Shown: positions 1-12,100 of the stretch, piece by piece
Layout: every line of letters begins with the position of its first letter
Numbering within the stretch: the first letter of the stretch is position 1
Made by a program: the position numbers and the translations under genes
The notes under the pieces: model-generated
The model's database searches: none
Told to the model about the DNA's origin: nothing
The model's input: only the letters and a program-made list of their open reading frames with translations
Source of the DNA: Juglans regia
Taxonomy: Eukaryota; Streptophyta; Magnoliopsida; Fagales; Juglandaceae
Direction: 5' to 3'
DNA: 64,000 nucleotides
NCBI RefSeq assembly: GCF_001411555.2
Contig: NC_049903.1
Coordinates: forward strand, 33,352,145-33,416,144

Positions 1-1043
1 ATTGAATTATTTATTATATTTTGTGTAAAAATTTAAAAAATTTATAATAATAAAATAAGATGAAACATTTCTACTATCCTAACAGAATCTCAATCTTATC
101 TATTCATTTTTTAATCAATATATCGAATAAATTATTAACAAGACATGAGCCAAACTCATCCAAAGCTACTGAATAATAACTATGATTGTCATGTATCTTG
201 TATCTTGCTTATTAATTACTCTTAAAATTCTTTATTCTGTTATTAAAAAGAGAAATAATATTTACAATTATAGAATATGTAAATTTCGTATATTTTTTTT
301 TAAAAAAAATAGCAAATATCATATTTATATAAAAAAATTAATTTTTTAATAATAAATCTCATTTTTTTTTTAAATAATACGCGATAGTTGCAAGACCCAT
401 AATTATATCCCGTATTACTCCACGCAAAAAGTTTCCGGCCAAAACCTCACCGTTCCTCAAAATATAAGCAAGAACGTGATCATCTTGGTCCGGAAGCGGG
501 TATATAATAGATGAAAGATTGAGCCCAAAGAGCCCAAAAATTCGGTCCTCCATCACCACAACCATCAACCCCTGGGATATCTGGTTCAAGAAACCTCCAA
601 TCCCCATAACTCTCATCGACCTCCTCTCATTGATCACTGCCCCTACTTTTTTTCATTGATGTGTTCTGAAAAATGTTATCTTTTATTTATTTATCCTCTG
701 TTGGAATATGACCACATGCCAAACAAATGCATACCAAAAGATCTTATCTATGTCCATACAGCTGGTGTTTCTCCTTTTTTTTGTTGTTGTTTTGGTCTCT
801 TTTGCGTCCAACAGGCACAAGATTAATGTCGATGCATAGGGGACGCGACACATCATTATGTCCTGTATCCACTTATCTTCTGTTAAAAGGAAGGGGAGGC
901 TCAACAGGAGCTAATGCTTTCTTAATTAGGGGTTCATGTAAGTCGTGATTAGTTAACTATTGGAGAATGCTTAGGAAAAAAGTTCCGAATAAGATGTATG
1001 CCATTTATTTATGAGGATCAACACTTTAATTGGTCATCAAATT
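1..1043. other. AT-rich noncoding stretch left of the first transposon
   Basis: No gene could be supported here. The sequence is strongly AT-rich with poly-T/poly-A runs. A minus-strand reading frame at 359-637 is listed separately. If the orphan exon at 7245-7371 belongs to a long gene, its upstream exons could lie here or left of the window, but no exon with convincing coding content and splice sites was seen on the plus strand. Confidence 0.5.
359..637 (-). CDS. unidentified 92-residue reading frame, possibly a gene fragment
   Basis: I do not recognise this protein. The frame is open for 92 codons and contains an even, protein-like middle part including the residues IIYPLPDQDDHVLAYILRNG and LAGNFLRGVIRDIIMGLA. 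It then runs into a poly-A-coded KKK tail at a poly-T tract, so the 3' end looks like low-complexity DNA rather than a natural C terminus. No splice-site set, poly(A) context or partner exon was identified. The composition is better than random AT-rich DNA would give, so it may be a pseudogene piece or a transposon-captured fragment. It could equally be chance. Confidence 0.15.
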   Translation of the reverse strand: MINERRSMRVMGIGGFLNQISQGLMVVVMEDRIFGLFGLNLSSIIYPLPDQDDHVLAYILRNGEVLAGNFLRGVIRDIIMGLATIAYYLKKK

Positions 1044-1847
1044 TAGAGTTGAGCAAAAATTCAAAAATCCGACTCCGCTTCCATCTCTACTCCGGCTCCA
1101 CTCCAACTCCCATAAGTTGGAGTCGGAGTCGGAGGTGGCGATGTACCAACTTTGACTCCGACTCCGACTCCGATATTGTACATATTTTATAAAAATATAA
1201 GTAATTTTTATACATTAATCATATATATTTTATATAATTATAACTTATATAGTTAATTAAATTCAATAATATATTAGTATGAACAAATTATTATAAAATA
1301 ATATACTTATACTATGATATAAATAGACTAAATTCACTAATAATAGTTTAGCATATGTAAACATCATACTATTAACTATAATTACTACCATGAAACACTA
1401 ATGTCTAATAACATGTAATATTAATAACATTTAATACTAATGTATTATGTGTTACATAAACACAAATATATAAATTTATAATAACATGTAATACTAATGT
1501 ATAAACATTAACATATAATAACATGTAATACTAATGTATAATAATAATAATAATTTGTACAATGATTTATTTTTTCAATTTGGGTCATGTTTTAATAAAA
1601 TTGAAATTGAAAAAATATTTAAAAAAAACTGAAATCTGGAAACCCAAATCTGATTAGTGAGAACCCAAGATTGTCAAATTGAAATTTCAAATAGCTAAGA
1701 AAAAAAATCCAATAAAAAAGTCCAAATCCGACTCTACTCCGACAAGTCGGAGTAGGAGTCGGAGATCAGATTCGATCTCTAACAAAAGTCGAAGTCGGAG
1801 TCGGATGTATGACACTCCGACTTTGACATTGTCGATGCTTAGCCCTA
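1044..1847. mobile_element. non-autonomous hAT-type DNA transposon with 8-bp target duplication
   Basis: The element begins TAGAGTTGAGCAAAAATTC and ends with the inverted counterpart GCTTAGCCCTA, giving imperfect terminal inverted repeats of the TAGGGCTGAGCA type. The flanks ATCAAATT (1036-1043) and ATCAAACT (1848-1855) form an 8-bp target-site duplication with one mismatch, as expected for hAT transposons. Both subterminal regions carry runs of GACTCC/GGAGTC hexamer-like repeats (about 1070-1170 and 1725-1825), and the centre is AT-rich without coding capacity. A related, truncated copy is at 42806-43290. The element could alternatively be called a MITE. No transposase remains. Confidence 0.75.
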
Positions 1848-2163
1848 ATCAAACTAATGTCATGTTTGTGTGTGTACTGTGAGGCATATACCAATTGGTT
1901 AAAATTATACCTGAGTTAAGGCCATGGCCCATGGAAGGTTCTAAATGTAGAACAAGCAATGTATCAGATAACATATGGTGGGGAGTGTTGTCCTTTTGAT
2001 TCATACATCAAACATTGGAATAAGGATGTATGGTAAATACTTGTTTCGACTTTAGGTTTTTAATTAATTTTTCTGCTTGTTTGAGCTGAAAAATAGCAAG
2101 GTGTAAAATTAACGATCTTGCTCGATAATCTTAGAACATATGTGTGCATTAATTGATAGAATC

Positions 2164-2455
2164 TGTTAAGGCAGCTGAAATACCAGCTCAGCAATAGAGG
2201 CTCAAATATGGTCTAGAAGACTCTGGGCGCATTCTACGTGAACGAAATTGGTGCAAGTGGTCCCAAGTTTGTTTGTAAATTTCGAATGAAATTCTCTGTA
2301 AATGTAATTTCCATTTCTTGAGATTTATTATATAAATAGGACCTAAGCGTCATTGTAAAGGACATACAAAATATATGAAAATTCTGAGAATAAGAAAATG
2401 TCGTTGATGACTTTTCCCAAACACTTGCTCTGCCTTCTTTCTTTCCTTCTCTTTA
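2164..2455 (+). repeat. 5' LTR of the first copia element
   Basis: It starts TGTTAAGGCAGCTGAAATA and ends TTCTCTTTA, directly followed by the primer-binding site. A TATA-like stretch (TATTATATAAATAG, about 2328-2341) lies upstream of a probable transcription start. It aligns along its whole length with 6662-6954. Confidence 0.92.
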
Positions 2456-2467
2456 TGGTATCAGAGC
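2456..2467 (+). other. primer-binding site, initiator tRNA-Met type
   Basis: TGGTATCAGAGC directly abuts the 5' LTR. This is the usual plant Ty1/copia sequence complementary to the 3' end of initiator tRNA-Met. Confidence 0.92.
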
Positions 2468-2508
2468 TGCCATAAAGCTCATGCTTCTTCTTCTTCTCAA
2501 TAAATCAA

Positions 2509-5500
2509 ATGGACTCCATTGAAAAGCTTCCAAAAACAACACCGTCCACTCCACCACCACCTTTCAACTCCTCCATCGTCACTTCCACATCTCACTTTGT
2601 CACCCTTAAGCTCACCATCAACAATTACCTAAAGGCCATCAACTTTATGGCTACGTTGATGGGTCCATCCTCATGCCTTCCCCCACTCTGGATGATCAAC
2701 CCAATCCAGAATATACTCGTTGGCTCTTACAAGACCAACTCATCATCTATGCTCTCAATTCCTCCTTGAGCGTTCTTTCTCATGTTCTTGAATGCACTAC
2801 CTCATGCCAAGTATGGACTACATTACAAAATTTCTATGCTACCTAGTCATCAGCACATGTGAAACAAACTCAGTTTTAGCTCGCTACCCTTATAAAGGGT
2901 TTTGAAACCATTTCCAAATACTACCATAAAGCGACATCTCTAGCAACATTGCTTGGAGCTGCTAGACACCCTTTATCATCTTCCCAATTCTCTATTTATT
3001 TGTTAGCTGGCCTTAGCTCAGACTATGAGTCTGTTGTCACTGCCATTACACCACGCCCAGATCCCATTTCTTCTTACTAGATTTACAGCTATCTTCTTAA
3101 TCATGAATCACGCTTGACTCACCAAACTCAGTCGTTGCTTTCAGGTACTAACCTTGCAGCCCATACAACAAGTTTAAGAGCACCATTGGCACTTGGCTAC
3201 TCTAATAAGGGACGCAACTCAATTTCGCTGGGTGGACGACGTGGTTGTGGGTGTGGTGGACAGCCTCCAAACTTTTTTTCCCCCCGACCAGACACACGAC
3301 CTCTATGCTAAGTCTGCCACAAACTTGGGCACATTGCCATTTCTTGCTATCACCGCTTCAATCAAACATATCAAGCCCCTCTCCCTACCTCCCTTACAGC
3401 TAACTTCATTGCCTTACCCTCTGTGAATTCTCGACCAAATTTATGGTCTCCCAATACAGCTGCTACCAACCATTTTACCTCAGATTTCTCAAACCTCACT
3501 CTAGACTCCACACCATATTAAGGCACTGATCAAGTCAGCATTGGAGATGGCTCCTCTCTTCCAATATAAAACATTGGTTCTAGTCAATTCACCACTCCCT
3601 CTAGCAATTACCTCTTCCATAAAATTATTCATGTTCCCTCCATCACTAAGAGTTTAATTTATGTCCGTCAATTTTATTTAGATAATACAGCATACTTGAA
3701 TTTCATTCTTTGATTTTTCTTGTGAAGGACTCACACACTTGCGTGGAACTTTTTTGGGGTCATGTTAAATATGGTCTCTATGTCCTACCGGTGACTTTAA
3801 CTACGTTGCAAGCTCCCAAATCTGCCACTACCGTGACTCCACAAGCCTTTATTGGAGAAATGACTACTTCTCAACTCTGGCATGCCCGACTTGGGCATCC
3901 TTCATCCAGGATTACTTCACTTACACTTAGTCAATTTAACCTTCTTGTTATATATAAAATGGTATTGTCTCCTTGTCATGCTTGTGCCCAAGCTAAGTCT
4001 CATGCCCTACCACATCCCCCTTCCCCATCTCGGTTTGAGAATCCATTTCAGCTTCTCTTTCTTAATATATGGGGACCAGCGCCTATGCTGTCCTCACTAT
4101 GATGTAGGTTTTATTTTTCCATAGTCGATGATTTTTCTAAATGTCTGGATGTTTCCTATACAATCAAAATGAAATGTCTCTTCTATTTTCTTGGCCTTTT
4201 TGTGCTATGTTAGTAACACATTTTCTACTAATGTCATTTTCGTGCAATCTGATTGGGGTGAAGAATTTCGTTCACTTAATCCTTTACTTAAATCCTTTGG
4301 CATTACTCATCGGGTAACTTGTCCATACCCTCATGCCTAAAATGGTAGTGTCAAAAGGCGCCACCATCACATTGCTGAAACCGGATTGTACCTTTTAGCC
4401 TATGCTTTCGTACCTCATAAATATTGGGTTGAAGCTTTTCAAACTGTAGTTTTTTCTAATTAATTGCATGCCCATCTTGATCCTTCGTAATTTCTCTCCA
4501 TTTCAAATCTTACTTCAACAAACCTTGGATTACAAATTTTTATGCATTTTTGGTACAGCTTGTTGGCACAATTTAAGGCCCTTCAATCATCACAAAATTG
4601 ACTTTCGGTCTCAGCTTTGTGTCTTTATGGGCTATAGCCCAGATCACAAAGGATACTCTTGTCTACACTTATCCACAAGCCGTACTTATGTCTCTTGCCG
4701 AATTCCCCTTTATGCCCACACCATCTTCGCTGCCTAGCTCCTCTTCCTCTGAATTGGCCCCTTCACATTTTCTTATGCTAAGCCCACCTTCTCATGACCA
4801 ACCAGGCCCATCTCTCACAAATACCCTAAGCCCATCAACCTGATCCTCTCTTTTATCACTTTCCCCCTTTCGTCGATCCCTAATCCTAACATTCTCGAAT
4901 CTTCTCTGCCTCCTAACTCTCCTTCTCATGTATCTTTCGTGCTGCCTCAATCTTCTCAACCCAAATCTCTCTCAAATCATCTTTCCTCTCCTGTGTCATC
5001 CATCTCAGTCCCTTTTCCTCTGGTTTACCATCCACCCACATCCACCCTGTGGTCACACGGTCAGAATCCAACATCCACTGCCCTTTAATCAGATCTGACA
5101 TCACTGTTCCCTCGCCACCTCTCAAGCCCTCAGTTTCCCTCACCATTTCTCCCTCAAATTCCATTCCAAAGGAATCCTCCTCTTATACAGAGGCCTCTAA
5201 GTATCCTGAGTGGCGAGGAGTCATGGTTGCCGAGTTGCAAGCTCTGCTTCAAAACCACACCTGGGTCTTTGTACCTCCCTCTTCGAGTTCTAACACTCTT
5301 GGTTCCAAATGGATCTTAAAGACGAAGCATAGGGTTGATGGAACCATTGAGCGTCGCAAGGCACTCCTTGTGGCCAAGGTTTTCTATTAGCAACTTGGGC
5401 TTGACTACATCGAGACTTTCAGTCCTGTAGTCAACCCTGTCACTATTAGTCTTATTCTCTCTCTTGCAACTGCTTCCATACGGTCGTTGCATCAATTGGA

Positions 5501-6648
5501 TATCCAGAATGCGTTTTTACACGGAGACCTTGAAAATGATGTTTACATGCAGCAGCTACCTGAGTTTGTTAATCCTGACCTTCCTTCTCACATATGTAAG
5601 TTGAAGAAATCTATTTACAGTTTGAAACAAGCCCCTAGGGCATGGTTTTCTAAACTCATTGATAGATTAATCTCTCTTGGCTTCATGGTTCAAAATCTGA
5701 TTCGTCACTATTTATTCTGCGCATTGGATCTGATTGTCTTTATGTTTTAGTCTATGTCGATGATATTGTTGTTATTGGTTCAAATAACTTGCTTATTTTT
5801 TATTTCATTACTGTACTTTGGTCTTATTTCCCTGTAAAAGATCTTAGTCCTTTACACTATTTTTTGCCTATTGAGGTCACTAGAAGTTTCAATGGTCTGT
5901 CTATTTTGTAGTCAAAGTATATCTCTGATTTGTTACTGTGCACCAATATGCACAAATCCAAATCTGCCTTGACACCTATGTCTTCCACTGTTAAACTCAC
6001 TGCACTCGAATGTTCCTCTTTTGAAGATCCTTAGCTTTATCGTAGTGTAGTAGGCAACTTTCAATATCTGGCCTTTACCAGGCCAGATATCTCATTTGTT
6101 GTCAACAAAATATGTCAGTTCATGCATTATCCACAGCTTCCCCACTGACAAGCTGTAAAACGCATTCTTTGTTATCTAAATCTTACACAATATTTTAGTC
6201 TCCATTTTAGTGCATATTCTTCATTAATATTGTCTGTTTTCTCTAACGCTGACTGGGCCAGTAGCTCTGATGACCATAAGTCCACCAGTGGTTTTTGTAT
6301 TTACTTCGGTTCTCATATTCTTTCTTGGGACTCTAAGAAACAACCCACAATTGCTCGGTCTTCTATTGAAGCCGAATACAAAGCAGTAGCTAACACTGCC
6401 ATTGAATTTATTTGGACGCAATCTCTTTTAAAAAAACTTGGTATATTTCTTATGGATCCACCCACTTTATGGTGTGACAATTTGGGTGCTACTTACTTAA
6501 CTCTCAATCCTATTATGCATGCTTGCACTAAGCATGTTGAGCTTGTTTATCATTTTGTTAGAAATTGTGTGGTAGCTAAATCCCTACAAGTTTCTTTTGT
6601 GTCTAGTAAGGATCAACTAAAATACCACAATTTGCCTTGTGGTGCTTG
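2509..6648 (+). pseudogene. degenerate copia gag-pol
   Basis: Pieces of a Ty1/copia polyprotein follow in the expected order. An N-terminal gag-like frame starts at 2509 (MDSIEKLPK). A gag-pre-integrase motif (LWHARLGHPS) lies near 3876. Integrase remnants follow at about 4100-4450. The start of reverse transcriptase (NHTWVFVPP, GSKWILKTK) lies at 5250-5390, and its centre (QLDIQNAFLHGDL, SIYSLKQAPRAW) at 5490-5650. A YVDD catalytic box is encoded near 5752-5763. RNase H (SNADWASSSDD, KSTSGF, SSIEAEY) lies at 6240-6380. Frames change repeatedly and in-frame stops separate the blocks. The residual sequence matches plant RE1/Retrofit-like copia polyproteins in arrangement. The lineage is not assigned. 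Confidence 0.9.
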
Positions 6649-6661
6649 AATCGCTGGGCAC

Positions 6662-6954
6662 TATTAAGGCAACTGAAATACTAGCTCAGCAGGAGAGGCT
6701 CGAATATGGTCTAGAAGACTCTGGGCACATTCCACACTAACGGAATTGGTGCAAGTGGTCCCAAGTTTGTTTGTAAATTTCAAATGAAATTTTCTATAAA
6801 TGCCATTTCCATTTTCTTGAGATATACACAATAAATAGGACCTAAGAGTCATTGTAAAGTACATACAAAATATATGCAAATTCTGATAATATGAAAATGT
6901 CGTTGAGGACTTTTCCCATACACTTGCTCTGCCTTCTTTCTTTCCTTCTCTTTA
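6662..6954 (+). repeat. 3' LTR of the first copia element
   Basis: It aligns along its length with the 5' LTR and ends CTCTTTA, followed by the target duplication GAATC at 6955-6959. The first dinucleotide is TA instead of TG. No clear polypurine tract precedes it. Confidence 0.9.
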
Positions 6955-7244
6955 GAATCTGCGTGATTATTTAAGATTGTTAAGACATCTTTATAGGATT
7001 ATCTTTTTTGCCGAATTTGAATTGGTAAATGGTTAAGGTACTTGGTTCATAAAAATTTCATTGAAAAATTCAAACAAGAGCATTTGCATACTGTAAAACG
7101 TCGGTTTATAAGTTCATATGCCCCCATAATCTATATCACCCATTGGGGTTTCTTTTTTAGGAGAGAATGTTTAAGATTATCTACAACCTTAGCAGTTAGC
7201 ATTTAAGTTTAAAACAAGTGGGATTGGACTATCTCTAGTTTCAG

Positions 7245-7371
7245 TATCGCAACAGAGAGAGTCGAGACTGATTCTGCTGCAAGGGAAGCCTACAAGAAAG
7301 CGCGAAGGGAGGCACAGAAGAGAGCTAAGGTGGCCGTTCTTCGGTCCAGTTCAAGACCCATGGCATCATGA
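7245..7371 (+). CDS. last coding exon of an unrecognised gene
   Basis: A polypyrimidine-rich acceptor (CTCTAGTTTCAG, ending 7244) is followed by a 127-nt frame ending with TGA at 7369-7371. It encodes IATERVETDSAAREAYKKAR, then a lysine/arginine/alanine-rich helix-like continuation and the end RSSSRPMAS. The frame opens in phase (the first base completes a codon from an upstream exon), so this is a C-terminal exon, not a whole gene. The charged helix and Ser/Arg tail suggest a soluble, probably nuclear or coiled-coil protein, but I cannot name the family. The upstream exons are not recognisable in the window; the copia element at 2164-6954 would then sit in the preceding intron. Calling this an exon rests on the acceptor site and codon-like composition only. 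Confidence 0.45.
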
Positions 7372-8259
7372 TGATCTCATAATCTTGAAGATTGTAAGGA
7401 CTTACCTTCCCTTCATGTGGCAAATTTGTCATGTTCTGGACATTCTTTTTGCATGGAACTACATGTTTTCTCTCGTCAAATTTGGAGTCATTTCACCGTG
7501 GACAATCGGATTCTGGTACTAATGCAAGAATATGTTTTTGTTTGTATGGGAGGATGGCAAAATTAGACTTAAAAATGAGCTTTTTAGCTCAATTTTATCA
7601 TTAGTTTGGTAACTTTGGTTATTTGACCAATTTTCTTATTCTTTTTCCTTTTAAAATGAATATTAGTATTTTTCATCTCTCTTTCCATGAAAAAAAAAAA
7701 AAAAAAAAAACCGAACACTGAAAAGTAAACACGTTTTCAAAATGGCTAATCATTTAACCGGATGTAAAACAAGATATTTTAAAGAATAATTTTATATATA
7801 ATTGTAAAATGTGTAAATATCGTAATCGTTTTAAAAAATAATAAAATTTATTATTTTTTTATTTATATAAATTTCATATTTTATTAATTTTTTTTAAAAA
7901 TTATTATAGTTGTACAATTCATACTGTAAATATCTTTTCTTTTGCGAATTCTAGTTGCACCATTCGAAAATATCTTTTCTTTTTCGAAACTATGAGACAT
8001 TTCCACCGACGTATTGGAACGAGGATGCTCTTCGTTAATTTTATAATATTTTCACCAGGGTGTTACGTGTGAGCTGCTAATAGGCGAAAAGGCTTTCGTG
8101 AGACAACAGCAGCAAAATACGTGTAACGAGATCTCGGCTTCTCCCATGTACGCGACTCTCTGGACGAGGACGTTTGTCCCCTGCCTATTCTGAATGGAGA
8201 ATTGTTGGGAACAGCCGGAAGCCGCAGCATATTGTAAAAAATTTTATTTTATTTTTTTC
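7372..8259. other. probable 3' UTR and intergenic DNA before the second copia element
   Basis: The first few hundred bases after the stop at 7369-7371 look like a plant 3' UTR (T-rich, no frame). A 20-nt poly-A run lies at about 7690-7710. AT-rich DNA follows, and from about 8040 to 8240 a less AT-rich segment without a frame. This last part may be the original upstream region of the gene now starting at 15536, since the 7.1-kb copia element interrupts the continuity at 8260. Confidence 0.4.
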
Positions 8260-8655
8260 TGTTAGATATTTTAACATGAACATTAATAAATGGATCTTTG
8301 ATTTTGTATGATCTACAATAATGAACAATAATAGTGAAAGACGTACTTTTCACCATCTGTTTGATAAAGAAATGAATCTGGCTATGAGAGAAGGATCACC
8401 CTAGCAACTTGGCCTCACTAGTGTCTCCCGATGGCTAGAGGCACTCTAATGTTGTAGATGAGAACCCTTTAACCCCTCAATCCTATTTATAGATTTCTGG
8501 CCATCATGAAATCTAAGTCTTTGAGTCAGACTATAATTAGAGATAAGCGTTAATCTTATCTCTTAGGAGTTTAAATCTCATTATAACTCTAACACTATTT
8601 AAAACTCTATCAGATATGGGTGAGTGGGACATAGAGTTCAAATAGAACTCTTACA
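8260..8655 (-). repeat. 3' LTR of the second copia element
   Basis: It matches 14971-15363 along its length. On the minus strand it starts TGTAAGAG and ends CTAACA, keeping canonical TG...CA ends. Confidence 0.93.
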
Positions 8656-8666
8656 TTCTCCCACTT
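8656..8666 (-). other. polypurine tract
   Basis: On the minus strand the sequence immediately before the 3' LTR reads AAGTGGGAGAA, a purine-rich run in the expected plus-strand priming position. Confidence 0.8.
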
Positions 8667-9100
8667 GGCCCATACGCCCATAAATGATATTTTCCGTTCA
8701 TGAGTTTATTACAGGAAATTAACCATATTGCACAAATTCATTTCCTGAAATTTTTCATAACTTAATTTACATTTTAATAGTTCCGTAATATCAATGTCAA
8801 ACTAGATACTAATGCGAGTCATGGCGATCCTCTGTTATATAATCAACAAATTCCCTTCCATGTACCACAACATCAGTAACTTAATTTAACATGATCTTTG
8901 ATTGGGATAATTAAGGCTAATGCTATAATGCATTGGGTTCCAATTCATGTCAATTGTTGACATTATCTTGTCATCATTCATCCACATCATTTAATGTACG
9001 TATAAAGTGGAAAGACAAGAAAACAGAAACAAAATAATCATAATAGATATCATTAAGTGTCAAAATAGAATTCAAAACATTTACAAGCTCATTAATATGT

Positions 9101-12100
9101 TCATATCATAAGACTCATTCTATCAACATGTTCCTTAAATAGCTTTGCTACTAGACCCTTTGTTAATGGGTCTGCTATCATAAGCATAGTACTAATATGT
9201 TCTATGGACACTGTTTGTTTTTGTACTTCCTCCTTAACGCTTAGGTATTTGAGTTCCATGTGCTTGGCACCTTTAGAATACCTATCGTTCTTGGAAAAAA
9301 ATACTACAGAGGAATTATCACAGTAAATTCTCAGCGGCCTGGCTATAGAGTCAATAACTCCAAGTCCTGAAATAAAGTTCCTCAGCCATAAACCATGTAT
9401 TGTGGCCTCAAAGCATGCCACAAACTCAGCCTCCATTGTAGATGAAGCAGTGATTGTTTGCTTCATACTTCTCCATGAGATCGCTCCACCAACCAACAGG
9501 AAAACATAACCAGAAGTGGATTTCCTGCTATCAGAGCAACCAGCAAAATCAGAGTCTGAGTATCCAGTTACCTCCAAAATGTCAGTTCTTCTGAAGGTAA
9601 GCTGGTAATCCTTAGTTCCTTGCAAATATCGCAATACCCTCTTTACTGCTTTCCAATGAGACATCCTTGGGTTACTTTGGTAGCGCCCAAGCATGCCAAC
9701 TGCAAAACTAATATCTGGCCTCGTGCAAATCTGTGCATATATCAAGCTCCCCACGACTGATGCATAGGGGATTTTTGCCATCTCTTTGCGCTCCCACTCA
9801 TTTTTAGGACACTGAGATAGGCTAAACTTATCACCTTTTGATATTGGAGTGTTCAGTGATGAACAACTTTTCATGCCAAATCTCTCAAGAACTCTTTCTA
9901 TGTAACTTTTCTGAGACAATCCCAACAGTCCTTGTTTTCGATCTCGAAAAATTTCGATTCCAATCACAAAAGATGCCTCACCCATATCTTTCATTTCAAA
10001 GTTCTTAGAAAGAAAACTCTTGGTTTCATAAAGTAAGCCAAGATCACTGCTAGCTAACAAGATATCATCAACATACAGAATCAAAATTATGAACTTACTC
10101 CCACTGACCTTTAGGTATATACATCGATCAACAATGTTTTCTTTAAATCCAAAGGCAGTAATGGTATCATTGAACTTTAAGTACCATTGTCGGGAAGCTT
10201 GCTTAAGCCCGTATATTGATTTCTTAAGTTTACATACTAGGTGATCTTTGCCCTTTTCTGAGTAGCCTTCTGGCTGCTCCATGTAGACCTCTTCATCCAA
10301 ACTTCCATTTAAAAATGCCGTTTTCACATCCATCTGGTGTAACTCTAAATCATAATGAGCCACCAATGCCATAATGATCCTAAAAGAGTCCTTTTTAGAT
10401 ACTGGAGAAAAAGTCTCTTTGTAATCAATGTTTTCTTTCTGAGTGAAACCCTTGGCATCAAGTCTGGCCTTATATCGTTCAATATTGTCTTTTGAGTCGC
10501 GTTTGGTCTTAAAGACCCATTTACACCCGACTCTTTTACTCCCTTCAGGCAATTCAACGAGATCCCAGACTTGATTTTGATCCATGGATTTCAATTCTTC
10601 TTTCATAGCATCGATCCATTTACTAGAATCATTTTCGTGTATAGCTTGTGAAAATGTTAGTGGATCTTTACTCGTCCTAATGTCAAATTCAGATTCTTGG
10701 AGATACACCACATAGTCTGTTGAAATAGCAGGTCTTCGATCTCTTTGAGACCTGCGTAAGACAACCTGTTCTGGTGACTCCGAATTTGGTTCGTCAGTGA
10801 TATTATCATTCTGAGATGGATAATCATTTACATGTTCCAATGTATCATCGTGATGATCAATTAGAGGAACTATTATCCTTTCCGAGGATGTAGGTATAGG
10901 GACATCTATCCGTACTTCCTCAATTATCACATCTCTGGGTTCAATTCTCCCACTGATCTCACCAAATTCAATGAATTTAGCATTTCCTATTTCCACTATT
11001 CTCGGACTGTGATTAGGACAGTAAAACTTATACCCTTTGGATCTCTCTGGGTACCCAATAAAATACCCGCTTACAGTTCTAGGATCCAATTTCCTTTCAT
11101 GTAGATTGTAAAGTCTTGCTTCGGCTGGGCAACCCCAAACATGCATGTACCTTAAACTTGGTGTCCTACCAATCCATAGCTCGAAAGGAGTTTTTGGAAC
11201 TGACTTACTAGGAACTCGGTTTAAGATATACATTGCCGTCTTAATAGCTTCACCCCACAGTGATTTGGGTAAGGTAGTATTGCTTACCATACTTCTGACC
11301 ATATCCAATAAGGTCCGATTACGCCTTTCAGCAACACCGTTCTGCTGTGGCGTCCCGGGCATCGTATATTGTGCAACAATGCCACGCTGTTCAAGAAGTT
11401 TGGCGAATGGGCCAGGGTTACGGCCCGATTCATCATACTTTCCATAATATTCTCCACCTCGATCCGACCTGATGATTTTCACTTTTTTATCTAACTGCCT
11501 TTCCACCTCCATGAGAAATACCTCAAGTACTGAAACAGCTTGAGATTTCTCATGTAGTAGGTAGATATATCCAAACCGTGAAAAATCATCAATAAAGGTG
11601 ATAAAATATTTTTGTCCACCAAAAAATTCAGTGGAGAATGGTCCACATATATCAGTGTGAATTATTTCAAGAAGCCATTTACTTCTTGTGGCACCTTTCT
11701 TAGTATGTTTGGTTTGCTTTCCTTTAATGCAATCCACACACACTTCAAAATTAGTAAAATCAAGATGCGGAAGTATCCATTCTTTTACTAATCTTTGTAA
11801 CCGTTCTTTGGAGATATGCCCCAATCTTTTATGCCACAAGTCATAAGAATTTTCATTCATAATGTTTCTTTTAGTTCCAATACATGTTTCATGGTACTGA
11901 GTATAGGTATTTTTAATAAATGTATTATCGAGGCAAAGTCGATAAAGACCATCGGAAAGAAACCCAGAACCAATAAATAAATCATTTCGAAATAAATTGA
12001 AACTACCATTATGGAACGAAAAAGAATAACCATCAGTATCTAATCTAGATAAGGAAATCAAATTACGCCTCACAGAAGGCACATATACTATGTTATGAAG

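Larger units (their letters stand above)
2164..6954 (+). mobile_element. decayed Ty1/copia LTR retrotransposon with both LTRs and a 5-bp TSD
   Basis: Two direct repeats of about 292 bp (2164-2455 and 6662-6954) bound a 4.2-kb interior. The 5-bp sequence GAATC occurs immediately outside both ends (2159-2163 and 6955-6959), which fixes the boundaries. The 5' LTR starts TG; the 3' LTR starts TA, so the canonical end has mutated. The LTRs differ at roughly a tenth of positions by eye, so this is an old insertion. The interior holds a primer-binding site and a gag-pol broken by many stops and frameshifts. It lies upstream of the orphan exon at 7245, probably inside an intron of that gene. No intact open reading frame remains, so it cannot be autonomous. 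Confidence 0.93.

Noticed and set aside
11145..11447. 100-codon plus-strand frame inside the second copia element
   Set aside because: It is the antisense shadow of the integrase coding sequence of pol.
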